DNA of 64,000 bases, taken from assembly GCA_016716385.1 (NCBI GenBank), contig JADJWL010000016.1, forward strand, positions 33,511 through 97,510, written 5' to 3'. The position numbers and the translations under genes are program-made. Each line of letters opens with the position of its first letter. Positions within the stretch are counted from its first letter, which is position 1. Origin of the DNA: Bryobacterales bacterium (GTDB taxonomy: Bacteria > Acidobacteriota > Terriglobia > Bryobacterales > Bryobacteraceae). Below, in pieces: positions 47,687 through 57,267 of the stretch. The notes under the pieces were generated by a model. The model was given only the letters and a program-made list of their open reading frames with translations. It was not told where the DNA came from and made no database searches.

Positions 47687-48076
47687 TCACCGGACCACTT
47701 CGATCGGGATGCGCAAATGCTTGAGCCGGCGCCATTCCCGGTCCGCCGTCACGGCCGTCAAGCCGTTCAGCCGCGCCGTCGCCAGACACGCCCGATCCCC
47801 CAAGGCCAGATGATGCGTCCAGGCGAGCGGGCTCAGATCCGCCGCCGCTCTCGCCAGGCTTTCGTCCCAGGGAATCACTGGCAGATTCAGGCTCTCCACA
47901 ATTTCGACCGCCATCTCAGGCGAAGCCCCCCGCCGAATCTGCCGCGAGACGACTTCCGTGTAGTTCACGGCGGACAGCGCCGAGCGTTCCAGTAGCTCGG
48001 TCACCCTCGCGGCGCCTGGCTCGGAGAAAAGCGCCGCCAGCAGGGCCGAGGCGTCCAGCAGGTACTCGACTTTCAC
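47687..48076 (-). CDS. vapC: VapC-type PIN-domain ribonuclease toxin
   Basis: 129 residues with the four PIN acidic positions: Asp in EYLLDASALLA, Glu in NYTEVV, Asp in LGDRACLATA and Asp in VTADREW. It starts at GTG, overlapping the antitoxin stop (GTGA). VapC toxins cleave tRNA or rRNA and are held inactive by VapB. The upstream open frame to 48346 is a shadow of vapB. Confidence 0.9.
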   Translation of the reverse strand: MKVEYLLDASALLAALFSEPGAARVTELLERSALSAVNYTEVVSRQIRRGASPEMAVEIVESLNLPVIPWDESLARAAADLSPLAWTHHLALGDRACLATARLNGLTAVTADREWRRLKHLRIPIEVVR

Positions 48077-48318
48077 TCGCGCTCCGCTTCTTTCCGGCGG
48101 TCCGCGAGGAACTCGTCCACAACTCTCCCGGCCGGCCCTCTGAGACTGCTGAGAGCCGCCTGTGCCCTTTCCAGTGCCGCCGCCCGGGTCGACAGGCGAA
48201 GCTCGCCGCCTTCGATGCGCACAACCGCCTCCACGCCGTGGGAGAGATGGAGACGCTGTCGCAACTCCTTCGGGACCATGAAACGTCCAGCTCGATCCAT
48301 CTTTACCAGAAATGCCAT
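48073..48318 (-). CDS. vapB: AbrB/SpoVT-type VapB antitoxin
   Basis: 81 residues with an N-terminal swapped-hairpin AbrB DNA-binding domain (KMDRAGRFMVPKELRQRL) and a basic/acidic C-terminal tail that would bind VapC. It probably represses its own promoter. A GGGAG lies only 3 nt before the ATG, and a TATAAT box lies 8 nt upstream, so the mRNA may be nearly leaderless. Confidence 0.88.
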   Translation of the reverse strand: MAFLVKMDRAGRFMVPKELRQRLHLSHGVEAVVRIEGGELRLSTRAAALERAQAALSSLRGPAGRVVDEFLADRRKEAERE

Positions 48319-48326
48319 GCACTCCC

Positions 48327-48354
48327 ATTATATCCCAACCATCCACGTTGTGAC
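48327..48354 (-). promoter_or_regulatory. promoter of vapBC
   Basis: On the minus strand a perfect TATAAT (48327-48332) lies 16 bp after GTCACA (48349-48354, 4/6 to TTGACA). The predicted start near 48320 is almost at the vapB ATG (48318). Confidence 0.6.
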
Positions 48355-48471
48355 GGAAGTGGGAGCTGAGCCATGGCGTCCGCGTGGCAGGCCCGCTCTC
48401 CGCCAGAACCGCCGGGACACGCCTGCTGGAACAGGCGCTATAGTATCTGGGTCGGGTCGGTTCAGTTCCGC

Positions 48472-49680
48472 ATGTGGAGATCCTGCGTCCTTCTCGTCGC
48501 CGCCGCCGCGGTACCGCTTGGGGCGCAACCCACCACGCGCGCGGAAGAGATCCAGCAGGCGCGCGAGGAAAAGGCCCAATCCCTCAAGCCGGAAGAGGTG
48601 ACGCGGACCGAGAACTTCCTCCTCAACCTCAAGGACAAGAAGATCCTCGAGCGCATCACCGCGGGCGTGTGGGGATTCCGTTTGAAGTTAGGCGGGCTGG
48701 CGACGGGCTCCGGATTCGCACTGGGTCCGGAATACTACCGCCCGGACCTGCTGGACGGGAAGCTCACGTTCCGCAGCTCCGCCGCAGTCTCATTCCGCAC
48801 GTTCCAGCACTATGACATGCAGGCGTCCGCGCCGAACCTGGCCGGAGGCCGCCTGTTTGCCGACGTTCTGGCGCAGCACCGGAATTACCCGAGCCTCCAA
48901 TACTACGGTCCCGGCCCGGACTCGGCCAAGACGGGACGGAGCAACTTCCGGCTCGAAGACACGTCGGTCGACTTCACCGCCGGCGTGCGTCCGTTCCGCA
49001 GGTTGAGCGCCGGCCTGACCGGCGGGTATGTGATGGTGAACACCGGCCGGGGCCGCGACCGCCGCTTCGCGTCCATTGAAGAGACCTACTCGGAGCCGGC
49101 GACTCCGGGGTTGGTGACGCAGAGCGATTTCCTGCGCGGCGGCGGCTTCCTGCAGTTCGACTACCGGGACAACCCCGGCGGTCCCCGGCGCGGCGGCAAC
49201 TACGTCGCGCGATACCTCTACTATTCGGACCGGGACGCGAAACAGTTCTCGTTCCGCCGCTTCGAGGCCGACCTCCAGCAATACTTCCCGTTCTTCAACG
49301 AGCGCCGCGTCATCGTGCTGCGCGGCAACACCGAGATCAGCGATACAAATCACGGACAGCGCGTGCCGTTCTATCTGCAGCCCGTCCTTGGGGGATCGGA
49401 ATCGCTGCGGGGCTACCGCGCGTTCCGCTTCTACGACGACAATCTGCTGAACTTCACCGCCGAGTACCGCTGGGAGTCCTTCAGCGGTCTCGACATGGCG
49501 ATCTTCGCCGACGCCGGGAAGGTGTTCGGGGATCTGGGACAATTTAATCTGAGGGACCTGGAGTCATCCGTCGGGTTCGGATTCCGCTTCAATGTGCGGA
49601 ACGCAGTCTTTCTCCGCATCGACGTGGGCTTCAGCCACGAAGGCTACCAACTGTGGTTCAAGTTCAACAACGTCTTCTGA
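48472..49680 (+). CDS. Omp85/surface-antigen-type outer-membrane beta-barrel without POTRA domains
   Basis: 402 residues. A signal peptide of about 19 residues (MWRSCVLLVAAAAVPLGAQ) precedes a short helical segment and a 16-strand-type barrel of the bacterial surface antigen class. This includes GNTEISDTNHGQRVPFYLQP and GGSESLRGYRAFRFYDDN, the latter matching the loop-6 RGY-type motif, and ends FGFRFNVRNAVFLRIDVG then WFKFNNVF with a terminal Phe. No POTRA repeats are present. Its 3' end overlaps the next gene by 28 nt. It may insert or export the two following secreted proteins; that is inference. Confidence 0.8.
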   Translation: MWRSCVLLVAAAAVPLGAQPTTRAEEIQQAREEKAQSLKPEEVTRTENFLLNLKDKKILERITAGVWGFRLKLGGLATGSGFALGPEYYRPDLLDGKLTFRSSAAVSFRTFQHYDMQASAPNLAGGRLFADVLAQHRNYPSLQYYGPGPDSAKTGRSNFRLEDTSVDFTAGVRPFRRLSAGLTGGYVMVNTGRGRDRRFASIEETYSEPATPGLVTQSDFLRGGGFLQFDYRDNPGGPRRGGNYVARYLYYSDRDAKQFSFRRFEADLQQYFPFFNERRVIVLRGNTEISDTNHGQRVPFYLQPVLGGSESLRGYRAFRFYDDNLLNFTAEYRWESFSGLDMAIFADAGKVFGDLGQFNLRDLESSVGFGFRFNVRNAVFLRIDVGFSHEGYQLWFKFNNVF

Positions 49681-51233
49681 TCACGCTGTTGTTCACCGCC
49701 ACGGTCTGGGCGGCGAAGTTCTATCCCGACGACCCTCTGCTCGAAGCGCCACCCCCGGTGCGGGTGGCATCGGCGCAACCGCGCCGCGCCAGCGGTTCGT
49801 ACGACTACCTGCTCAACACGTTCCGCCCGCCGGCCATTTCGCCCGAGGAGATTCCGCCCTCGGCGCCGGTCAACACCATGGGCGAGGTATTCGAACCGGC
49901 GTGGTACGAGCACCGCCACTCCGCCCGGCGCATGACGGCCGGGGAGCTGGTCCGCGGCGCGGGAAATCAGCCGCCTTCGCCCGATGCGCCGTGGGACGTG
50001 ATCGCGCCGAAAGTGGAGGGGGTGACGCCTGGCTTCGTCATCCGCGACGGCTCCGGACGGGAGTACCTGCTCAAGTTCGACTCGCAGAACCATCCCGAAA
50101 TGGCGTCGGCGGCGGAAGTGATCGGCTCGAAGTTCTTTTACGCGCTCGGCTATCACACGCCGGAGAACACGATTGTGCGGTTCCGGCGGGAACAGATCCG
50201 GCCGGGGGGAACGACGCTTGTCGACGATCCGGGCGGGCGCCGCCGTCCGATGACGGAGGCCGACCTCAACCGGGTCCTCCTGCGCTGCTGGAAGGATCGG
50301 GACGGGCGTTACCGGGCGGTGGCAAGCCGCCTGATCGATGGCAAACGCCTCGGACCGTTCCAGTTCTCCGGGACCCGCGCGGACGACCCAAACGACATCG
50401 TTCCGCACGAGCGCCGCCGCGAACTCCGCGGCCTCTTCCTGATGAGCGCCTGGCTCGGCCATTGGGACATTCGCCCAGTCAACACGGTGGACTCGCTGGT
50501 GGACGAAGGGCGGCTCCGCTACATCAAGCACTTCCTGATCGATTTCGGCGCGACGCTCGGCAGCGGGACGATCGGGCCGAAGTCGCCCCGTGCCGGACAC
50601 GCGCCGATGTTCCGGTTCCGGAACGCGGCCATGCACACGCTGACGCTGGGTTTCTCGATCGAGCCGTGGATGCGGATCCGCTATCCGGACCTGCCGGGCG
50701 TCGGACGTTTCGACGCCGAGTCCTTCGATCCGGCCACATGGGAGCCGGCGCACACCAACGCGGCGTTCGCGTCCCGCCTGCCCGCGGATGACTTCTGGGC
50801 CGTGCGCCGCATCCTCGCATTTCGCGACGACGAGATTGCCGCGCTTGTGCGTACCGGCGAATTTTCCGATTCCCGTGCGGCCGACTGGCTGACCGAATGC
50901 CTGATCGAGCGCCGCGACCGGATCGGCCGGTACGTGTTCGAGCAGTCTCTGCCTCTGGACGAATTCCGCGTGGAGGGTGGCCGGCTGCGCTTCACCGACC
51001 TCGCGGTCCGGCACGGGTTCGCGCCGGAGCGCGCCTACGAGATCTCCTGGACGGTGTTTGACAATGAAAGAGGAATAAAAGCTCCGCTGCCCGGGGAACG
51101 AACGGCCGCCGTTCCAAGCGTGCGGACGCGGTTCCTGGCGGCCGCGATCCTGGACTCCGGACAAGGAGAGCCATTAACCGTGTACCTGCGCCGCCGCGCG
51201 GGGCGCTGGGAACCGGTTGGAGTCGAACGGTGA
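49653..51233 (+). CDS. secreted kinase-like protein A (paralog of the next gene)
   Basis: 526 residues from a GTG inside the barrel gene. The hydrophobic segment RLLITLLFTATVWAA serves as signal peptide, followed by KFYPDDP. The core shows a protein-kinase/PI-kinase-like order: YLLKFDS with Lys141, ASAAEVIGSKFF with Glu155, HWDIRPVN with Asp272 and Asn277 (the HRDxxxxN spacing), and FLIDFGATLGS with Asp297-Phe-Gly. A Ser/Gly-rich nucleotide loop is not obvious. I do not recognise the family by name. Export of a kinase fold suggests extracellular phosphotransfer, or a pseudokinase. Confidence 0.7.
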   Translation: MVQVQQRLLITLLFTATVWAAKFYPDDPLLEAPPPVRVASAQPRRASGSYDYLLNTFRPPAISPEEIPPSAPVNTMGEVFEPAWYEHRHSARRMTAGELVRGAGNQPPSPDAPWDVIAPKVEGVTPGFVIRDGSGREYLLKFDSQNHPEMASAAEVIGSKFFYALGYHTPENTIVRFRREQIRPGGTTLVDDPGGRRRPMTEADLNRVLLRCWKDRDGRYRAVASRLIDGKRLGPFQFSGTRADDPNDIVPHERRRELRGLFLMSAWLGHWDIRPVNTVDSLVDEGRLRYIKHFLIDFGATLGSGTIGPKSPRAGHAPMFRFRNAAMHTLTLGFSIEPWMRIRYPDLPGVGRFDAESFDPATWEPAHTNAAFASRLPADDFWAVRRILAFRDDEIAALVRTGEFSDSRAADWLTECLIERRDRIGRYVFEQSLPLDEFRVEGGRLRFTDLAVRHGFAPERAYEISWTVFDNERGIKAPLPGERTAAVPSVRTRFLAAAILDSGQGEPLTVYLRRRAGRWEPVGVER

Positions 51234-52828
51234 TGGTCGTCTTGCTGCTGTCCCTGCTTCTGTGCGGTCCGGCTGCCGCGCAGAAGTTCTACCCTGACGA
51301 TCCGATCTGGAAGGAGCCGGCGCCGAAGCACGTCGAGCAGGCGAAGCGACGGAAGCTCAGCGATTACTACGACTATTTCCTCCATACCCTGGCCCGGCCT
51401 GGCGAATATCACAGGAATGGACAGATCTACCCTGCACGTGCCGTCAACACGTTGGGAGAGGCGCTGGATTCGGCCTGGTACACGAACCGCCACGGCCGGG
51501 AGAAGATGTCCGCCGGCGACCTGATTCGCGGCGCGGGCAAGGACAACGCGCCTTCGCTGGAAGGTCCATGGCGCGTGCTCAGCGCGAAGAGCGAGGGCGT
51601 CACACCGGGGTTCTTTATCGCGGACTCGGCCGGACGGCGCTATTTCCTCAAGTTCGACCCCCTCAGCAATCCGGAAATGGCGTCGGGGGCCGACGTGATC
51701 GGCTCGAAGTTCTTCCACGCGCTGGGCTACAACGTCCCGCAGAACTACATCGTGCGCTTCCGGCGGGACCGGCTGGACATCGATCCCAAGGCCAGACTGC
51801 GGGACGACAAGGGTGTCGAGCGCCCGATTACGCCCCTCGACGTGACGGAGATCCTGTACAAGGCGTCCGCGGACAGCGAGGGCTACTACCGAGCCGTGGC
51901 GAGCTTTCTGCTGGAGGGTGTCCCACTCGGACCCTTCCACTATTTCGGCACGCGCGCGGACGATCCCAATGACGTGGTGCCGCACGAGCACCGGCGCGAC
52001 CTGCGGGGACTGTGGGTCTTCAGCGCCTGGCTGAACCACGACGATTCGCGCTCGATCAACTCGCTCGACATGCTCGTGGAGGAAACAGGCCGGAAGTTTG
52101 TCCGGCACCACCTGATCGATTTCGGCTCCATCCTGGGAAGCGCCAGCGAGAAGCCGAACAGCGCGCGGTCCGGGCACGAGCGCCTCTTTTCATGGAAGCC
52201 GGCGCTCAAGGAGATCTTCACGCTCGGCCTCTGGGCGCCGAAGTGGACGCGCGTGAACTATCCGGATTTGCCGTCGGTGGGACGGTTCGAGTCGTCGATC
52301 TTCCATCCCGAGGAGTGGCGGGATGAATACCGCAATCCGGCGTTCGAGAACCGCCTGCCGGACGATACGTTCTGGGCTGCGAAGCAGGTGATGCGGTTCA
52401 CGGATGAGGAGATCGCGATGATCGTCCAGACCGGCGAGTACAGCGACCCGCACGCCGAGCGCTGGGTGATCGACCGCCTGATCGAGAGACGAAACAAGAT
52501 CGGCGCAGTCTACTTCGACCGGGTCCTGCCGCTCGACAACTTCGCCGTCCGGGACGGTGAACTGGCGTTCGAGGACCTTGGCGTACGCTATGGCTACGCA
52601 CAGCCGAGGGATTTCGAGGTCGCCTGGTCGCGCTTCGACAACATGACCGGGGAGAAAAGCGCAGTCGCCGGCGAGACGTCGTTCCGCCTCCCTGCGATCT
52701 CCGCGGACTACCTGCACGCCGCAATCCGCGGCGCGGACCCGGCGCTCACGGTGTCGGTGTACTTGCGCCGCAATGGCGCGGGCTGGGAGCCGGTCGGGAT
52801 CGAGCGGACGTGGCGCAAACGCCGCTGA
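51230..52828 (+). CDS. secreted kinase-like protein B (paralog of the previous gene)
   Basis: 532 residues, with signal peptide VVLLLSLLLCGPAAA then QKFYPDDP. It aligns end to end with protein A, with the same residue numbers for the key positions: Lys141 in YFLKFDP, Asp155 in ASGADVIGSKFF (Glu in A), Asp272 and Asn277 in HDDSRSIN, and Asp297 in LIDFGSILGS. Shared stretches include GTRADDPND and PHEHRRDLRGLW. GTG at 51230 has GGAG 7 nt upstream; ATG at 51233 is the alternative. It overlaps gene A by 4 nt, so the three genes form one operon. Confidence 0.7.
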   Translation: MMVVLLLSLLLCGPAAAQKFYPDDPIWKEPAPKHVEQAKRRKLSDYYDYFLHTLARPGEYHRNGQIYPARAVNTLGEALDSAWYTNRHGREKMSAGDLIRGAGKDNAPSLEGPWRVLSAKSEGVTPGFFIADSAGRRYFLKFDPLSNPEMASGADVIGSKFFHALGYNVPQNYIVRFRRDRLDIDPKARLRDDKGVERPITPLDVTEILYKASADSEGYYRAVASFLLEGVPLGPFHYFGTRADDPNDVVPHEHRRDLRGLWVFSAWLNHDDSRSINSLDMLVEETGRKFVRHHLIDFGSILGSASEKPNSARSGHERLFSWKPALKEIFTLGLWAPKWTRVNYPDLPSVGRFESSIFHPEEWRDEYRNPAFENRLPDDTFWAAKQVMRFTDEEIAMIVQTGEYSDPHAERWVIDRLIERRNKIGAVYFDRVLPLDNFAVRDGELAFEDLGVRYGYAQPRDFEVAWSRFDNMTGEKSAVAGETSFRLPAISADYLHAAIRGADPALTVSVYLRRNGAGWEPVGIERTWRKRR

Positions 52829-52838
52829 CCGCGCTACC

Positions 52839-53600
52839 ATGCGGCAATCCATGGCATCGAAGATTGCGTTAGTGACCGGCGCGGCGCGCGGCATCGGCAA
52901 GGCGACGGCGGCGCGCCTGGCGTGGGACGGCTGCGACATCGTGCTGGCGGACGTCTGCGCGCCTTCGGGAGCGGAGACCGCGGTTCAGGCGGTGGAAGCC
53001 GCGGGACGCTCGGCGCTGTTCGTTCAGACGGACGTCGGGGACCGGGCGGCGGTCGAGGCGCTGTTCGCGCGCGCGCAGGAGCGCTTCGGCCGGCTCGACG
53101 TGCTGGTGAATAACGCCGCCATCAACATCCGCAAGCCTCTCATCGACCTGGCTGTCGAAGACGTCGCGCGCGTTTGGGCTGTGGCGCAGTGGGGCGTCTT
53201 CCACTGCGCGCAACTGGCCGCGCGGCGCATGGTGGAGCAGGGGGAAGGCGGCGCAATCGTGAGCATCAGTTCCGTTCATGCCGTGCGGGCGTTTCCCTCG
53301 TCGACGGCCTACAACGGCGCGAAGGCCGCGGTGAATCAGATGACCCGCACGTGGGCGGCGGAACTGGCGAAATACCGCATCCGGGTGAATGCGATCGAAC
53401 CCGGCTGGATCGACACGCCGGGGGAACGTGCGTTCTACACCGAAGAGCAGATCCTCGAAGAAGGCGCGCGCCTGCCGCTCGGCCGTCTGGGCCGTCCGGA
53501 AGAGATCGCCGACGCCGTCAGCTACCTCGCATCGGATCGCGCCTCGTATGTGACGGGGACGATCCTGCGGGTCGACGGCGGGATCCTGCTGCCAAGCTGA
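52839..53600 (+). CDS. short-chain dehydrogenase/reductase
   Basis: About 253 residues of the classical SDR family. It has the cofactor motif TGAARGIG, NNAA, and the catalytic Ser-Tyr-Lys in SISSVHA and YNGAK, ending YVTGTILRVDGG. It reduces or oxidises a carbonyl/alcohol with NAD(P)H; the substrate is unknown. ATG 52839 or 52851 may be the start (neither has a strong ribosome site). It follows the kinase-like pair by about 10 nt. Confidence 0.9.
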   Translation: MRQSMASKIALVTGAARGIGKATAARLAWDGCDIVLADVCAPSGAETAVQAVEAAGRSALFVQTDVGDRAAVEALFARAQERFGRLDVLVNNAAINIRKPLIDLAVEDVARVWAVAQWGVFHCAQLAARRMVEQGEGGAIVSISSVHAVRAFPSSTAYNGAKAAVNQMTRTWAAELAKYRIRVNAIEPGWIDTPGERAFYTEEQILEEGARLPLGRLGRPEEIADAVSYLASDRASYVTGTILRVDGGILLPS

Positions 53601-53754
53601 CGGATCCGAGGCATGAATTTGAGAGGTTTTTGGACCGCTCCTCTCCAGATTTCCATTGACGCCACTCTGGATCTGAGTTAGTCTGCTTCTATCAAGGGGT
53701 AAAAGCCCGCCTTGCCCGCGGCCTTAGGGTGAATCTCACACAGGAAGGTGAAGT

Positions 53755-56700
53755 ATGATTCATCAACGGCATTTGTGTGGCTTTCTTCTACTCGTCTTAA
53801 TCCTCTGCGTTCCGGGCTCCATTTGGGCGCAGAGCGCCAACGGCAACATCGTCGGCCGCGTCGTCGATGCTAGCGGCGCACCCATTCCCGGAGTGGATGT
53901 CGTCGCAACCGACGTCGCCCGCGGCGTCACGATCCGGGTGACGACGGATGCGACGGGAATTTATCGTCTGCTCTACCTGGCGCCGTCGCGCTACAACATC
54001 ACCTACACAGCGAACGGCTTTGCGCCTTTGCAGCGAAGCGCGCTGGAATTGCGTTCGAATGATACTCTGACCGTCGATATTGAACTGCAGATCGGCAACG
54101 TGGTGGAACGGATTGAGGTGACAGGGCAGACTCCTCTGCTCGAAGCAGCGACCTCCTCAACCGGTACGACCATTTCCGGCCGTAGCGTGGACCGTCTTCC
54201 GGTCCAGCAGCGCTACATGTGGATGACGATGTACTTCATGCCCGGGGTCACCAGTATGGCCGGCTTCCACATCGCCGGGCAACGCGACCGTGGAATTGGC
54301 TACACGATGGACGGAATCTCGGCCACGGAGCCGGTGCGCGGCGGCGTCGCCACCAACCGCATTATGTCGACGACGCCGAACGCCGTCGAGGAAGTGAAGT
54401 TGACAACCACCGTCATGCCGGCCGAGTACGGGCATTCCCCGGCAGGCGGCATGAGCCTCACGTTCAAGTCCGGCACAAATCAATTGCACGGCGAGGCCGA
54501 GGACCGCTACATCAACAATGCTCTCCTGCACCGAAATCACTTTGTCCTGAACCGCCCCGACCGGCCGTTCGTCTATCACAATCTTGCCGGAATCCTCAGC
54601 GGGCCGGTCGTTCTGCCCAAGCTGTACGACGGCCGCAACAAGACATTCTTCCTGTTCGGGTACTCCCGGCACCACGAGAAAAACGACCGGCAGGTCTTCA
54701 GTACGGTTCCGACCCAGGAAATGCTTGGCGGCGACTTCTCATTCGGGGGCATTGGCTTTCCTCTGTATGACCCGGCATCCACGCGCCGGAATGATGCGGG
54801 CCAGTGGGTTCGCGATCCGATTGCCGGCAACGTCATCCCGCAAAGCCGGATCAGCCCGGTCGCACGCAACTTCCTGAACAACCAGCCGTGGAACGCACCC
54901 AACAACGCGGGAGGCGCAGGCTTTATCGACCGGAGCGGACCGCGGAACAACCTCGGCGCGGACTACAACTATCGTTCTTTCCGGACCCGCTACGATGTCA
55001 AGATCGACCAGGTCTTCAACGAACAGAACCGCATGTTCGGCCGCTTCTCGCACGTCCGGAATCGGGCACGCGGCCGGGACGTGGCGCTGAATTGGGAGCT
55101 GATTGACGGCAACTTTGTCTTGGTGCCGAGCGACCAGGTCAATGGCGTGATTTCCGACACGCATGTCTTCGGCCCCACGCTGATCAACGAGATCCGGGTA
55201 GGGGCGAACCGGCGGATGGAATCCAGGACGCCTGGCGGGATCAACGCGAACTGGGGTCAGCAACTCGGCATTCCCGGTATTAGCGGCGAAACGTTCCCAT
55301 CGTTTTTCAATTCGGCGGGAGCTGCGTTCTTTTCCGCCACGATGCCGGGTGGATTCTCGTATTCGGCAACCGAGAACTTCACGCTCCAGGACAACCTGAC
55401 CAAGATCGTGGGGCGGCACCAACTGAAGATGGGCTACGAGATGCTGCGGACCCGGGCGAACACTCGCGCTGCCTCCCTGCCTGGCGGTGTCTACCGGTTC
55501 GGAGGCACGGATTTTCCGTTTACGCCGAATACTGGCAATGACTTCGCGGCATTCCTGATGGGCTCGGTCGTGCGGGCCGACTTCAACCTGACACTGGCTA
55601 ACTGGCTGCCGCGGTGGTGGAGCCACGCCTGGTACTTCCAGGATGACTGGACAGTCAATTCGAAGCTGACCCTGAACCTGGGCGTCCGCTGGTCCCACGA
55701 ATCGCCCTTCAATACGAAGTACGGACAGCACAGCCAGTTCGATTCGCGCGCAGTCGACCCAGTCACCGGACGGGTTGGCGCAATCACGCACCCGGGTTCG
55801 ATGCTCGCCAAGCGCGACCTGAACAATTTCCAGCCGCGGGTGGGAATGGCGTACCGCATCAACGACCGAATGGTGTTCCGCGGCGGGTTCGGCGTCACCA
55901 CGATCGACCTGTTCACCGCTGCGCTCGACCAGAACTTCGAAGAGTATTTCACGGGCGTCACGCTGCAACCGGTGCCCGGCGACCCGCGTCCAGCATTCCT
56001 CATCGATCAGGGACCGGGGCCAGTCCAGTACAACGTTCTGCCGGACGGCACTTCACCGTTTGTCGGCGTCAACTACTCCGGCCGCAACGCCACCTGGTAC
56101 GACCCAAACCTGCGCGCTCCCTACGTAATGAGCTTCAATGCAAGCTGGCAGTATCAGTTCGCCGACCAGTGGCTGGTCGACCTGAGCTACCAGGGCTCGG
56201 GCGGCGTGGGCCTGCTGGAAGGTTGGAACCAGAACATGGTGCGGCTGGATGTTTCCACCGATCGGGCGGAACTGGATCGCATCTTCAGCAACTACCAGCA
56301 GTACAGGCCGTTCAACCACTTTGGCAACATCAACCTGTGGAGCAACTCGGGCCACAACACATTCCATTCCGGAACCATCAAAGTGGAAAAGCGTCTCTCA
56401 CAGGGTTTCACGATGAACTCGTTCTACACCTGGGGCCGGGCGATCAATTCCGGAGACAACGACGCGATTCTCAGCGGGGTCACGCCGTACGACCGCTCGC
56501 TTGAGAAGGCGCGGGCCGGCTATGACGTGCAGCACCGCTGGGTCTCATATGCGACGTACGAAATGCCCTTCGGGCGCGGCAAGAAGTGGATGAACAGCAA
56601 CCGGGCGCTCGATTGGTTCCTGGGCGGCTGGAACATCGCTGGCATCCAGACGTTCCAGAGCGGCATTCCTGTTTCGTTCACCGTCGCCGGCAGCCCCAAC

Positions 56701-57114
56701 CGCTACCTGCAGGGGGTGGTGCGTGCCAACCAACTCGTCCCGAATGACCAGGTACGGGTGGCAGATTGGACGGAAGGCAACCGGTTCAATGCGAATCCGA
56801 TCTGGAATATCAACGCGTTCGCATACCCGGACGCCTATACACCGGGCACGCTGGGACGCAATACACTCGAAGGGCCCGGGCTCATCTGGACCCAAGGCTC
56901 GCTTGCCAAGGTGCTGAACTTCGGTGAGAGGACCCATCTCGACGTGCGCTTCGATGTCAACAACATCTTCAAGCGGCCGAACTTCGCCAACCCCAACGCT
57001 GCGGTCAATCTCACCAATCCGTTGCAGTTCGGACGGCCCACCGGCACCATCGGTGGTTTCTGCTGCCTCGGCGGCCAGTTCGTCGGAACACTTGGCCTCC
57101 GGCTCTGGTTCTAG
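53755..57114 (+). CDS. Oar-like TonB-dependent outer-membrane receptor
   Basis: 1,119 residues. A signal peptide of about 26 residues ends at WAQ. A carboxypeptidase-regulatory domain (about 29-110, GRVVDASGAPIPGVDV), a plug (about 118-230, ERIEVTGQTPLLEAAT, GYTMDGISATEPV) and a large barrel ending LGLRLWF follow. The AGGAAGGTG before the ATG is a strong ribosome site. Upstream, TTGACG with TAGTCT 17 bp later (53656-53684 region) is a weak promoter candidate. The ligand is unknown; the architecture matches the receptor at 4.7-8 kb. Confidence 0.9.
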   Translation: MIHQRHLCGFLLLVLILCVPGSIWAQSANGNIVGRVVDASGAPIPGVDVVATDVARGVTIRVTTDATGIYRLLYLAPSRYNITYTANGFAPLQRSALELRSNDTLTVDIELQIGNVVERIEVTGQTPLLEAATSSTGTTISGRSVDRLPVQQRYMWMTMYFMPGVTSMAGFHIAGQRDRGIGYTMDGISATEPVRGGVATNRIMSTTPNAVEEVKLTTTVMPAEYGHSPAGGMSLTFKSGTNQLHGEAEDRYINNALLHRNHFVLNRPDRPFVYHNLAGILSGPVVLPKLYDGRNKTFFLFGYSRHHEKNDRQVFSTVPTQEMLGGDFSFGGIGFPLYDPASTRRNDAGQWVRDPIAGNVIPQSRISPVARNFLNNQPWNAPNNAGGAGFIDRSGPRNNLGADYNYRSFRTRYDVKIDQVFNEQNRMFGRFSHVRNRARGRDVALNWELIDGNFVLVPSDQVNGVISDTHVFGPTLINEIRVGANRRMESRTPGGINANWGQQLGIPGISGETFPSFFNSAGAAFFSATMPGGFSYSATENFTLQDNLTKIVGRHQLKMGYEMLRTRANTRAASLPGGVYRFGGTDFPFTPNTGNDFAAFLMGSVVRADFNLTLANWLPRWWSHAWYFQDDWTVNSKLTLNLGVRWSHESPFNTKYGQHSQFDSRAVDPVTGRVGAITHPGSMLAKRDLNNFQPRVGMAYRINDRMVFRGGFGVTTIDLFTAALDQNFEEYFTGVTLQPVPGDPRPAFLIDQGPGPVQYNVLPDGTSPFVGVNYSGRNATWYDPNLRAPYVMSFNASWQYQFADQWLVDLSYQGSGGVGLLEGWNQNMVRLDVSTDRAELDRIFSNYQQYRPFNHFGNINLWSNSGHNTFHSGTIKVEKRLSQGFTMNSFYTWGRAINSGDNDAILSGVTPYDRSLEKARAGYDVQHRWVSYATYEMPFGRGKKWMNSNRALDWFLGGWNIAGIQTFQSGIPVSFTVAGSPNRYLQGVVRANQLVPNDQVRVADWTEGNRFNANPIWNINAFAYPDAYTPGTLGRNTLEGPGLIWTQGSLAKVLNFGERTHLDVRFDVNNIFKRPNFANPNAAVNLTNPLQFGRPTGTIGGFCCLGGQFVGTLGLRLWF

Positions 57115-57123
57115 CAAGGAAGC

Positions 57124-57153
57124 CCGCCCGGAAGGATCATACCTCCCGGGCGG
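57124..57153 (+). terminator. hairpin downstream of the TonB receptor gene
   Basis: CCGCCCGGAAGG pairs with CCTCCCGGGCGG over 11 of 12 positions around a 6-nt loop, 10 nt after the receptor stop. There is no U tract; probably a terminator or mRNA stabiliser. Confidence 0.5.
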
Positions 57154-57239
57154 TCCAGAGCGCGACGTTTGGGGAGGTGAGGAGTGCGCAGAATGAGCGG
57201 GAAATCCCGTTTGCGCTGAAGTTCTATTTCTAACCGGAT

Positions 57240-57267
57240 GCCGGTGGGAGCAGATGCTCCCACCGGC
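57240..57267. terminator. near-perfect palindromic hairpin at the end of the selenoprotein-like gene
   Basis: A 13-bp perfect inverted repeat (GCCGGTGGGAGCA and TGCTCCCACCGGC) separated by two bases, 7 nt past the stop of the minus-strand gene. Symmetric, so it could act on both converging transcripts. No U tract. Confidence 0.55.
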
